This document shows, one piece after another, positions 36,283 through 48,300 of a stretch of 64,000 bases of DNA (position 1 is the stretch's first letter; each line of letters begins with the position of its first letter). The stretch is from Ptychodera flava (lineage: Eukaryota; Hemichordata; Enteropneusta; Ptychoderidae). The position numbers and the translations under genes were made by a program. The notes below the pieces were generated by a model. That model searched no databases and was not told the origin of the DNA. It worked only from the letters and a program-made list of their open reading frames with translations. The DNA is taken from the NCBI RefSeq assembly GCF_041260155.1, contig NC_091941.1, positions 39,132,747-39,196,746 on the forward strand, written 5' to 3'.

Positions 36283-36361
36283 TTAACCCTTTGCACCCTG
36301 ACCCCCTGGTACTCTATGACGTCATCGGACATTTATGTCCGAGCCAGGTTCAAAGGGTTAA
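36283..36361. mobile_element. 79-bp piggyBac-like MITE, copy 1
   Basis: TTAA|CCCTTTGCACCC at the left and GGTTCAAAGGG|TTAA at the right: inverted ends inside TTAA, the target site of piggyBac-type elements. Inside are the palindrome TGACGTCA and a hairpin cggacatttatgtccg. The same element recurs at 53175-53253. Confidence 0.75.
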
Positions 36362-38670
36362 AGAACCCAAAAATCAGCCTATTGCTTCAAACTCATACGT
36401 TCAGTAATGCTTAAGTTCAGTACATGTCAAACTATTTTCTCTTTGATTCATTAGTTTGAGAAACATAAAACACCAATGGTTAAATCAGACTATGATTTAT
36501 ACAGTGCAGTACTTCTTTCGTCTATTAGTCTATAGGGGCACCACTGATATACCAGGAGATATGGTGTTAACTTTTGTTCAAGTAGAATTCAAAAGTCGTG
36601 TCCGTGTGAATGTCCCTCAGTTTCTAATAAATTCACACTTTCCATTATTAAGCTGCATAATAGAAACCATACAGGGAATTAAGCACAATCCAAAAAGCAT
36701 TTCATAGTCACCTATCTACAAAACTAATGGCATATTGAAAGAAGAGAAGCTATATTTATAAGGATTATTGAACCTCTATTGGCTGTACACGAGATATTAG
36801 ACCATGTGTCCAATTTGCTACCTTGACCCAAGTCCTAAAATGACCTTGAACAGAATTACCTATTAAAGAAATAACTGACAAGGCATTTGAATAAAAATAT
36901 CTATTTTTCAAAGCTTGCAAATGAACCATTACAACTGTCAGTGTAAGCACATCTCAGTCACCATAGTGCGATATGCTGAAAAGAAAGGCAATTCAAGATA
37001 GGCTACCAACAAAATTTTACTTATCAGTTATGACTACAGAGTGGTAAATGTCAGTCTTACTGTTCATGACCTTGGCCCATTAAGGGATTGACTAGGGTGG
37101 TCCCCAATAAATGCACCTTGGCTTGTGAAACTGTAGCCCTTGTGGTCACTACACTGATGTATATAAATGGTAGACCTTCGGACACACTTGGTAATATCGT
37201 GCATCGTATACAGAACAGTGTGAATTCTACTTTCACCGAAATGTCTAAACCCGATGTGTTGCAATTGGTAAGAGTGTGAAGTAATATTTTCTGCTTATGG
37301 TTATTTTACTTCACATAAATGCTACCGATATACAGGGACATTGTAGACCTGGTCTGGACAGAATTCACTTTGCCATAGCAAACATTTAGTGCAGGTTAAA
37401 GACCAACATGGTTGTCATTTGGAATAATTTGTGGGAACTATTAATTGTAGTCCAATATAGGATGGATATTTTTTGCACAATACACAGAGCCAACATGCCT
37501 AGAAACCTGTAAACTAAATTTGAAAGTTGTTGAAATAGCTTTTTATGAAAAATATGAAAATGTGAATATGCTAATGTCATAATAATTTTCACAAGTGGAA
37601 ATTAAATCACTGGTAGGAGCTTATTAAGGTCATCCTATGAAAACCTAAAATCAAAATCAAGACCTATCAGATAAATCGTTCCTGAAGAGGAAACTTTTGA
37701 CAGAAAATATCCCAAAAGTTCTTTAAATTGCAAATTTTATGCCAATTTGAACAAATATTGATGAATTGTCCCTCCAAACGTATATGCCAATTATCATACA
37801 AATAACTGTCATAAATGGAAATTATGAAAAACCCTAATCATGTACTTTTTTCATAAGTCTGCAAAGCATGTCTATGAGATTCCACTCAGTTCTGGATAAT
37901 CACTCACACATTCCTCATACCAAAGCTGGTCATATTTGGTGTCATAGTTTTTGACTTCTGAGCTCCACAAATTTGGTCTACAGATGGATGGACACATGGA
38001 AAGAGAGAGTAATGACATTGACCCTTATATGACATTGACCCAAACATTAGTTTGCCTCTAGCACAAAGGGGCCAAAAATGTGAGGAAGGTCATTTAATGA
38101 AAAGCAGAGAATGTACCCATTTGGTTGCTTTTAGATTTAGTTTGAAAGTACCTTGGGTGGGGTCAATCTCCTTGAAGATCATGTGTCAGAGGTAGTTTGC
38201 AGGCTGTGGGGGATGATGATTTGAGTCAGAGTTGCTCATATTATTTTTGAGGACATTCCTATTTTATGTGATCATAATTCATAGTCTTTTCATAAACAGC
38301 TCACTTCATTGCTAGGAAATGCTCTCATCTTTAAATGACAACAAAGCACTACTGTCTGATGACTACATGTGCATATATTTTGTGCCATACTCCCCGATTT
38401 ACTTCTGGTCTAGCTCAAATGAATTCTAGCTGGATTGACTGGAAAACATCAAAAGTATCATGTAAGTCTAATCAAACTCTAGAACAGTGTCATACATGCT
38501 ATTTCTAATTATACTTTTTTTCACATTTGTCACAGCTTCTTGTGTATGTCATGCAAAACAGCTCTGGATCCCCCTTCCACATTCCTAATTCTCCTATTCC
38601 GTTCCTTCATTGTAGGAATCCTGGCATGACCTCTCCCTGGTTTTCCCTCAGCCTTTATGTAAATTTGACA
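36362..38670. other. Intergenic, nothing recognised
   Basis: AT-rich sequence between the GNMT 3' end and the TIR element at 38678. No conserved frame, splice pattern or repeat was recognised. Confidence 0.55.
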
Positions 38671-38847
38671 ATACTTAGGGACTGGTCAGTTTCTCAGCCT
38701 GGGGGGGGTTTGGATTATTTTTTGCCGTCAAAAAGTGGCTGACCCCCTCCCCCCTCTATTCCAACTTTCGAAAAACAGGGCGACCCTCCCCTGCGCGCGA
38801 CAAAGGTAAACAAAAGGTGAATATAATTGAATAATTCAGCGTGTGTG

Positions 38848-38853
38848 TATATA

Positions 38854-38940
<87 letters not shown>
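38848..38940. repeat. (TA)n microsatellite
   Basis: About 45 TA dinucleotides with a few TAA/TTA interruptions inside the TIR element. The long YIYIYI open frames on both strands here are artefacts of it. Confidence 0.95.
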
Positions 38941-38943
<3 letters not shown>

Positions 38944-39242
38944 TGGAGTATATTTTAAACATTCAGTCATTCTGTGTTTTAATGAAATTGTTGGCAGTTG
39001 TAAGATCGATAAGAACTTAAAAGTGTCAATTCTAAAGTTTGAATACAGTATTTTGAATGAGCTGTGAATGTAGTCCACTCTTTTTATGCATAAGCAGATG
39101 TCCAGAACTTGAAAGAAAAATGTGATTGTGAAATATTAGTGCATGTTGCTTTCTTATACTGAATTCTCATAGAGGAAACAGAAAAATATCAGGAACTTGT
39201 CATGCTTTTCATATGAACTGCAGATTTCATAATGATTAGTAC

Positions 39243-39509
39243 CCCTTTTCCTGCCAAGTCCATATTTCAACCATCAGGTCAAGATGGTTAAAATTAATGA
39301 AACACAACATATTCCATATGGTGTATTTTAACATAATATTGAACATTTGAAGGCTGTTGAAAGCGCAATTACTGTAAAATTGATTTTTATAGACTAAAAA
39401 TGCTATGATGGACGAAGCGAAGTGGGTGAAAATCCATCATGTTTTAGTTCAATACCGTCTTTTACTGACTTGGCTGATGGGGAAGTGATACTGTCTGGCA
39501 GGAAAAGGG
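39243..39509. mobile_element. 267-bp MITE nested in the TIR element
   Basis: Ends CCCTTTTCCTGCCA and TGGCAGGAAAAGGG are perfect 14-bp inverted repeats, followed inward by weaker pairing. TTAA occurs only a few bases outside on the right, so a piggyBac-type origin is possible but the target site is eroded. Confidence 0.6.
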
Positions 39510-39584
39510 TTTTAAACTTTGCAAAACTGACTTTCAATTTACAGACATCAAGATATTTCTGACATATATCTCTAATATATTAAT

Positions 39585-39865
39585 TTACTGCACCCGAAGG
39601 GCACGCCGAAAAATATTAAACATCCAGATATCTCTGATATATATCTGATATATGAAAGTCATGTAGCTGAAGGGCATGCTGAAAAATATTGTCTGATATT
39701 TTAAAGAAATGCACCGAAGGGCGTGCCGAAAAATGTTAAACATACAGATATCTCAGATATATATATGTCTGATATATTGAAGTTTTGCACTAGGACGGGG
39801 CTCTGAAAAATATGTCTTATTATTATTAAGGTTACATGCCCGAAGGGCGCGCCGAAAATGCCACT
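39585..39865. repeat. Diverged ~70-125 bp tandem array with GAAGGGCGCGCCGAAAA motif
   Basis: Four copies of a 'ccgaagggcrygccgaaaa' motif (near 39594, 39671, 39714 and 39842) alternate with 'agatatctctgatatatat' stretches. A related 'cgccgaaggcggcccgccgg' array lies in the element at 15 kb. Confidence 0.7.
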
Positions 39866-40269
39866 GAATGATGAAATTTGTGGCTGGCACAATGCATTTT
39901 ACAAAAGTATGAGCCGTGTCGAAATTCAAAAACACACTGACCCCCCTATTGGGCATTTCAAAAACATGGTGACCCCCTATCACCAAAGTCAAAAACAGGG
40001 TGACACCCCCCAATGAATCCCCCCCCCCCCCCCCGCCCGCCAAAGAAACTGACCAGTCCCTTATTATTGGCAAGTATGAAAGTGAATCAAAGTCAAGACA
40101 CTGTGCTAGTAATGTTATCACCTTCCCCAGTCATATTTTGATGCCTTTGACACATTAAAGCAATCACACCAAGTACAGTACCCTTTCGTATATCACCATA
40201 GTCAGAATGGGAGTTTTCCCAAATATTTGTCTCAATGTTCCACTAGGAATGAACACCCCCATGGATTAC

Positions 40270-40770
40270 TCTGAAATACAACATATTTGAACGGAGAATA
40301 CAATAAACAAATCTATGGATGCAGCATGGGCTCACCAGCCTCACCTGAATTAGCTGACATCACATTCCATGAAACAGAGAAATTACTTGATATCTCCGCT
40401 CAGATCAAATTTTCCTATGGAAACGTTTCATTCATTTTCATGAATTACACAAGAAAAGAATGTGAACTTCAAACTTTTGTCAAGGAGTGCAACACACTTG
40501 CACCCTACATTCAAATTCACGTTTAAACATTCTATTGACAAAATCTAATACCTTGATTTAACGGTCTTCAATGGTCAGAGATATAATCGAGAGAGAAGGC
40601 TCAATTTCAAAACCAACACAAAACCAACTGACACATTCCAATATTTATTGAGAAATTCATGTCACCCAAGGGGCACTTTCAAAGGCTTCATTAAAGGTGA
40701 ACTCCTCCAATATGCTCGCACATGCAACTGCAACGTGGACTTTATAAATAGGTCAACTTTTTCACAGTAA
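40270..40770 (+). mobile_element. Penelope-like retroelement fossil (reverse transcriptase piece)
   Basis: The plus strand encodes a reverse transcriptase core motif YGCSMGSPASPELAD. Further on is a 'LDLTVFNGQRYNRERR'-type stretch and then 'SCHPRGTFKGFIKGE', the order found in Penelope-like elements. It is a short, broken remnant with a small number of breaks; both ends of the element are missing or unrecognisable. Confidence 0.65.
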
Positions 40771-42200
40771 CTTCACCACCTTTAAGACAAATCACTCTAA
40801 CATATAACCAGTTTTCCCCGGGGACCCAGATCACATGACCAGGGTCAAAGCACTATCAATTCACTGGTGTCTCACCATGTTTCTCATTATCATGAAACCA
40901 CATTGATAGACTTAATATACCGAATCATTAACAAAGGTATAAATGACATGTGAAGTTAACGTAATTTTCCTTTATAACAAACGGATTATGAACATAGCAC
41001 TGTGTGCTTGCACATTATTAGAATCACAGCTTGACTGACATGAAGTTGTCAACACGTGCACTCAAGGAGTGGTCATAACCAATTCAGGAAGCCCTTTTAT
41101 TTGTATGGTAATGCCTATGATAGGACACATCAGTTGGCAAAAAGATGGCATATCTTTCAAATGGCTGCCTTTATTTACTGTTCGAGTTATGTCTGCAGTG
41201 CAAATCAAATGTTCAGACACATTTGCATACTATTAAACCGTGTCCCGCTGTGAGTCCTGTGTGCTGCAGACCATATCAAGTTGAAAATTTTACTTGTAAA
41301 GGACCACAAGGTCCTTGGTCTAATCACTATGAACAGAATTCTTTTCCTCATCACAGGCAATCTGTATAACTGACTAGATCATGACAAACAACAGAAAATA
41401 CATTTCTCTTATGTTTAACATGGTTAAGTTTTAGTCTGCATGATTAAGGTAGCTATTAATTTTTTACATACAGCTAGGTGGCCTTCCTTTGCATAAAAGC
41501 AATTTTTACATATGGCTAGTTAGCCTTCCTTCAAAGATACAGCTGTTTCTTCACAAAAATAAACCTTTGCAATTAGAGTCAAAGTACGTGTTCTTACAGT
41601 TGGATTTGGTTAATCTTACAGGCACATTACTATTTTTTTAATTAATGTCATTGATGTTAGAAGCTAATCAATTTCTTATTTCTTTTAAAATACAAATACT
41701 GAATTCTCAAGTTTGGAGACTACAAATTGTATTCAAAATGGGTGTGTTTGAATGGAACTCTGCATCTTGTCAGGTGATAGTAATCTAACTCTTCAATCTT
41801 CCCTCATATACCTTTATCAATGATACAATGTAGCCAAATCACAGCATCAATGATATAATGTAGCCAAATCACAGCATCAATGATACAATGTAGCCAAATC
41901 ACAGAAATCAAGTTTAAAGTTGTAATGCCAAAGGTCTTTTACTTGCTAAATGACACATCTCTGGTATTTCAACACAGTGAAGGATCTGGGATTTGACACG
42001 ATGACACTGCTAATCATTTTAACTCTGCAATCACTTTCTACATGGCTATAGGATGCATCATATAGCTGTCACTGTTTCCCAGTAAGCCAATCAATACAAA
42101 GACACAGGGATAAAAAGCAATAAACTGAAGTCTACATACAACCTTTGACTTGCACACATGAAGGCCCTCCAGAGAAAGCAAAAATGACACACAAAAAAAA
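40771..42200. other. Intergenic, no gene recognised
   Basis: Lies between the retroelement piece and the PRPF39 3' end. The only clear structure is a three-copy 30-bp tandem at 41817-41904. Confidence 0.55.
41817..41904. repeat. 30-bp tandem repeat, three copies
   Basis: Units of tcaatgatacaatgtagcc plus aaatcacagca, differing by one base. Confidence 0.95.
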
Positions 42201-42219
42201 TCTCCAAGCAAAATAAACA

Positions 42220-42225
42220 TTTAAT
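42220..42225 (-). terminator. Polyadenylation signal of PRPF39 (candidate)
   Basis: ATTAAA on the minus strand about 170 bases after the stop codon; a common variant signal. Tentative. Confidence 0.35.
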
Positions 42226-42392
42226 GTCGCATATCGCAGATTGATACTACAACATAAAGTTACACATAATGTACTCTTTTCATAAATACTGTAGGTTTTC
42301 CTATCCTGAATAAAGATGAAATCTGAGATGCTGTGAACAGTGTTCTACAAAGCTCTGGTGAAGAAACTAGTGCTGTCTTCTTGTCTGTCTTT

Positions 42393-45300
42393 TCATGAAG
42401 GATAGTAGCCTTGGCCGTATGTATTCCAGCTAGGTTGTTGGTAATTGTATGCACTCTGCAAAACAAAAGAAAATTATTTTACCTACAACCACATAATGTA
42501 TAAAAGCTATTTATTTTGACGCGTATTCAGTACATCACTGGGGTCATGAATGAGCCATCGACCATTTCAGTTGAAGATCAATTAGACTTTCAAATCCTTC
42601 ACACTTTTCATTCACATGTATATTTATGATCTCCAGACTCAAAGAATGACTAGAACAAGTGCAAAATATAAAATACCAGATTGGAAATATTCACCAGAAT
42701 GTAAAAATATTAGTCGCGCCAGCGGCTTACTGACTACGCATGCGCTTATTCATAATATACTATGCGAGTAACCGGAAGTGTACCCTTCTTTCTCATAATG
42801 GGCGCCGCCATGTTTTTTTTTTGAGTACTCGTAAATAAACAAATACGAAACAAATTACTATGATATAACATGCCTTTTATAAAATATACCTCTTTTATTA
42901 GCCAGTAAATGTTCTTATACACCTTGTCGCTGATACAAAGTATCGTTGATATAGATAAACGGAGAAAACTGTCGTGCATATGAACGGGGGCATACGCAAA
43001 GAATGTTGGGATTGAATTATAGAAGAGCGCCCCCTGTGTCAATAATTAGATTCAAAAATTGCAAGTTTTTAGACGGAACGCTATAGTTTTCAGCTTGCAA
43101 GTGGAAGGTGGGCAGTGCGGTTACCATTGCAATGATAATTATTGCATAATACGTCCCTTGTTTAACGCCATAGGCTGTTATAATTGTAAAAATTGCCAAT
43201 TTTGTCCAAAATTTTTACATGCTACAGAAAATCTATACCTGCCCTGCTGCAGGGTTGACGTCGCGTAAGTACGTGAACTGCTTTCATCAGAGGGAAACTG
43301 GGCATAGTTGTCATATAAACGTTTATGAAGTAACAATTACAGTTTATCATGAATCAATACAAATAACATTGCCAATCTTAACCCCTGGCGCGACACCAAG
43401 GGCTGAGCCCTATATAATATTACCTTAATACAAAGATATCATTTAGAAATCATTACATTGAAATGTCTAAAATTAATGATCATAGTAAAGATAGCACTTA
43501 CAGATGAATTATATCCTGACCAGCCAGGTGCAGAGTAGTTGTAGGATGATGATGTGTTTGTAGAGTCCATAGTACTTCCATTAGACTTGGCTTTCTTGTG
43601 ACTGCTCTCATCACTACAAGTAACATACACAAACTGTATTCAGTATCAAAAAATAAACATTTCTTTGAAAATTAAAAAACTTTGCAGCAACACCGTAATT
43701 TCATGTTCAAACTGATTTTTTTCCATGATTTAAAAGAGAAAATAAATACCTATGTAAATGTTGCAAACATCACTCACCCTTCTCCATGTGACCTTTTCTT
43801 GTTGTTGTGTTGCTTGTATAACTTCTGATGTTCCTCATATGTATTTAGAATCCTTCAAACAGAAAAAAATCTTGTGTTTAGTCGAGATGCCAGCAGCATT
43901 CTACTATTACTTAAAATTGTTGTAGTCTTCTCTTGGTATTTTCTCTTGGAATTGTACATGTTTAGAGATAAAGTACTCTTTTACATGCATAAAATTTGGA
44001 TTATACAAGTATCTGACAACAAGTGTATGTGATACAACGAGAGATAAACACTTGTATCTAACAAACTTTGCATAATTATCTCTATATTCAATGATGACAT
44101 CCTGAAGTATTGTAAACATCCACAACAATAAATTGTAAACACTTCAAACGTCGTGTACCACTGCTTGTTTTACCATCGAGATCAGTTGCTGCAAAAATTT
44201 ACTTTGTGGTCCAAACAAATATATAATTTTTGTTTGCTATAGGTATTCATTTGAATGTTCTATACAATCAGGTGACCAAGCTGGTTTTTGCTGTTCACAT
44301 ATAGATTTGGTGTTCGAAGTGACAAGTTGGCTCTACCATCAACTTACTTTGTGATATCTGACCCAAAGTCTTCAAGAAACTCTAACTTTCTTTGTGAGAA
44401 GACAACTTTGGTGTCCTGAGATGTATCCTTACTGTTTAGTACTCTATCAAATATAGACACAACAGCGTCTTCATTTGGTGTGGCTCCTTGGAATTCCAAA
44501 TCAAGCAATTGCAAGTACAATTTACCATTACTCTATTTGAAACAAAAGTAGTAAAAATACCAATATTTTTATGGTAAATATAAACACAAATGAGAGCAAG
44601 TACAGATAATCTTTCAACCTAGTGATCTAAATTTTTTATAGTTGCCAGTAATTTTCTACGAGAAGCTTTTGTGTTTCCTTGATTCATACTCTTAGTTACA
44701 TTATCCTTTTTGCTAAAAACGACAGGTAAGTAATACGACATCAAGCTGGGTAATGATACTGCAGCATACAAGAATACAATTTTGATTAGATACTTCAATG
44801 AACTGATTCACTCAGATATCTCTACAATGCACTGGAGCAGGTGTCTGTTGCACACACTGTAATATGATTTCCTTTTTCACAAGCGTTGCATGGACCATGA
44901 GAGATGATACTGACATATACTTAAAAGTGCATAGAGTCCTGTGTGAACACTGCATATGAAATAGACAACTCTTGACTGAATATCCAGGTCATTAGATTGA
45001 TATAGATGCAGAGCCTATTCACACTAGGAGAGGCACTATAATACGCTACCTTGTCTTTCTCTATTGCTTTGTTGAGTACTTCCTTGGCTTTCTCTACATC
45101 GTTCTGAATCTGAAATTCAAACACAGCAAGTTGGGTCAGATCATAGCACAGACTTACAAGGGGTGCCTTTCAAGTGTTTCACCCCACTGCTCTGTGTAAA
45201 GTTCACTTACAAATTTACAGTTACAGTACCAATGATTTTGACGATGAGATACAGCTGGATATTGATACACTACCTAATTAGGTTTGTCAGTTTGCTCTCA

Positions 45301-48300
45301 AATTTACCCTTTTAGTGGTCAACTTTTACAACTTTGCGCCAACATCAGACAGACTAAAACAGCAGGTGACGCAGCAAGATGTCTGTAAACTAATTTACTA
45401 TGTAGTATGTTTATATCTTTACAGCAGCTATCAGTTTCAATGGTGACACACACAGAGACTGGTTGCCAAGTTTTACAAGCAGTTCAAATTCACAGAGAGG
45501 TGGTAAAAGAACGACGTTACTGCAAATTTAGACTTAGAGGACAGTGTTCTTTGTAGTTGAATTCTGGGTTCAGTCTATATGAATAGAGAGAAGTCGATCC
45601 AAACTCACCTTGGCATGATATCTTGCTTGCTTTATGCTGTAGAAGGAACTCACTGCTTTGTTTTTGGCACTTTTAATGCATTCTGTCAGCAAATCGTGTA
45701 CGGCATCATTGTTGTTCTGTCTTCTTTCTACACTAATCCTTCTCAGTGTTACCATTGCAAGGTCTGGTAATGCTCCACTCAGGTTCTTCAGTATCCGTCT
45801 GACTTCGTCAATATTACCTTTATAGTCAAACAATACAACAATATTTACACTAACATAACACATGCTTGAGAATATCTTAAATATGAAAGATCACTTGTCA
45901 TTCCCTGCTTACGGGCACAATGTGTAAATTCATACATTAGAAAAGACATACTATTTCTAAAACAAACCAAAAATTATGCCATCTTTGGCCATCTACCTAC
46001 AGCGAGGAAGGGACAGATCTTGCAGCAAAACATTGATAACTTCTTACAGGAAGCAGCATCAACAAAAATAACATTACAGGTGTTCAAAATGTTATTCTAC
46101 AACAGCTGTGCATTAAATAAGGGTATACAAATAACATGAATACTGTTCAAAGCAGAGAAAATATCTCTGCACACTAGAGTGGATTATCATGTCTGAAAAT
46201 CAGAGAATTTTGTAAAGATTTGTAAAGCGGTAAAGCAGACCTTGTTGTTCTTCATATGCTGCCCACTGTAAGTGAATGTTAGGTTTCTTTGGAAGGTGAA
46301 TCTCACAGGCTCTTCTGAAAACTGCACTCACTCCCTCCTTACTGTGTGGTTCCAGATACTTTGCATACTGTATGGCAGAACAAGATAAGTATAAATTTCA
46401 ATAAACATAAATTTCTATCTCGACAAATTAAAACTCAACATTCATTACCAAATAATATTTGGTGACTATTTATGTCTACTTCATTTGTATTTTTCATATT
46501 AATGGCAAGAAAACATGCTTACTTTGTGCAAATTGTCTTACAGATTTACCAATGATACCCAAAGTTCCAGAATAAGTGAACACTAACACAGATTGTAGTT
46601 CAAATTTCTTTCACATTATCTGTTAAAATCAAAGCTAACCTTCAACCAAAAATCTTCATACAATGCAGTTGCAATCATACAACGCTCAAAGAGAACAACA
46701 ACTCTTTCATGGCTGCCATTTTCAATTTCAAAATCTAAATATTCTCTCCAGTTCTTCAGCTGAGCCCTCTCCAATGGCTTCACATGGAAGTATGGCCTTT
46801 TCACCTGAAAGATCAAAATGCATCATTTCTAAAACAGCAACTCTGGTTTCTCACTATCTGAAAATCCTTTTCAGGCTCCAGCATGGCTATGGCACCACTT
46901 CAAGGCTGGTGTGTTTACAGCATTTACTCAAACTATCATAGACTTTGTTTGAAATCTAGAGAACTAGTGTTTCTGCATTAAAATATAACAAAATTAAGCT
47001 TATCTAACTGGTCAATGAAATAATAGTTAAAAGAATGTTGTTACTTTCTTGCAAACAAACTGAGCTATCATTCACAGGCTTTTCTCAGAAGAAACAGAGA
47101 AAAGCTATGCCCAACTCTGTAATCCTGGTACTGTAAAAGAATAGTTATTTTCATGACTTTTCGATAGATGATGAAATGACAATTCTTATACTGCTTTAGT
47201 TCTGCTATACTACCAGTGCCATTGTCAATTTTTTATAATCACAACAGGGACATCCAATAATACCATTACATATATCAGAAGAGTTTAATGAAACAAAATA
47301 AGACAAACGCATTGCTGTTTAAAGGTCAATAATCTCTACAATGGAGATATTGGTTCATTGCTCTGAGAACAACTGCTTGACTAGTGATTACGATAAAATA
47401 CACAAAACATGATGAGCAGACAATGTTACTTACTCCTTCTTCAAAAGCCCATCTCTTGCTGACTTCTTCTTCTGTTTGTCTGAAAACTTCTTTCCTCACT
47501 TCAATCACCTTTTCTCGTATGGCAATATTTTCAGGATCACTCTGATATAATCAATAAACAAACAAATAAATTTATAATTACATTAACATGTAAATACAAC
47601 CATTTTCAGTATTAGATAGCGAAGCCACTGCAGTGGACTGCAATAAAACTGCTCACACTAATTAGTTTCAGCTGTAGCCAGCTGGCAAAGTCAACAACAT
47701 TGTATGTCCCATGCAGACAGTTTGTCTGGGGAAGTTGAAATAAACAAGATTTGTACACGACCAGTGTGCATGGATTGTTTTCATTTCAGAGTGCATTATA
47801 GAATATTGAAATTTTTGTAGCTCGCAAAGAAAAACGTCTTGCTAGAGGTAGATTCAGATCGAAATTCATTTATCGTTTGTATTTTATTTTAAACTCTAAA
47901 GATTATTTTTCAAAAGTACGATTCTCAAGTTTTTCAAAGCATGTGTTAGCTGTCTGTTCTCATAGGCAAGTATATGCCCATTTGCTTGCCAACATTGTTA
48001 TATTGATATTTTAAACATTTGTATAACTAGTAATTTGTTTTCCTGCAATAAAATGTTTCAAACCAGATCGGTGTGTCAGTGTAGTGTGTTATAACTGGGC
48101 AGTTTCTGTTACACCCGTGGCTGCTTGATATTAGTCAGAAATTCTGCTTGTCCAAAGCCAAAGCGAGCTCTGTGTTTGGTTGTTAATGAGTTTACGATTG
48201 GCACCCTGTGTTCAAGATTACAAGATACAATGTAACATTACCATGCACACTACAAATCTTGTTTATTTCAACTTCCCCAGACAAACTGTCTCCATGGGAC

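Larger units (their letters stand above)
38678..40060. mobile_element. Complete 1.38 kb poly-C/poly-G TIR element (PIF/Harbinger-like)
   Basis: Inverted ends GGGACTGGTCAGTTTCT and AGAAACTGACCAGTCCC are flanked by TTA on both sides (38675-38677, 40061-40063). Next to each end are G- or C-runs with 'aaaaacagggcgacc'-type spacers. Inside are a (TA)n tract (38848-38940), a nested MITE (39243-39509) and a diverged tandem array with 'cccgaagggcgcgccgaaaa' at 39585-39860. TTA duplication and GGG ends fit PIF/Harbinger. No transposase, so non-autonomous. Confidence 0.75.

Noticed and set aside
38756-39078. Long open frames on both strands rich in Tyr/Ile
   Set aside because: Artefacts of the (TA)n tract.
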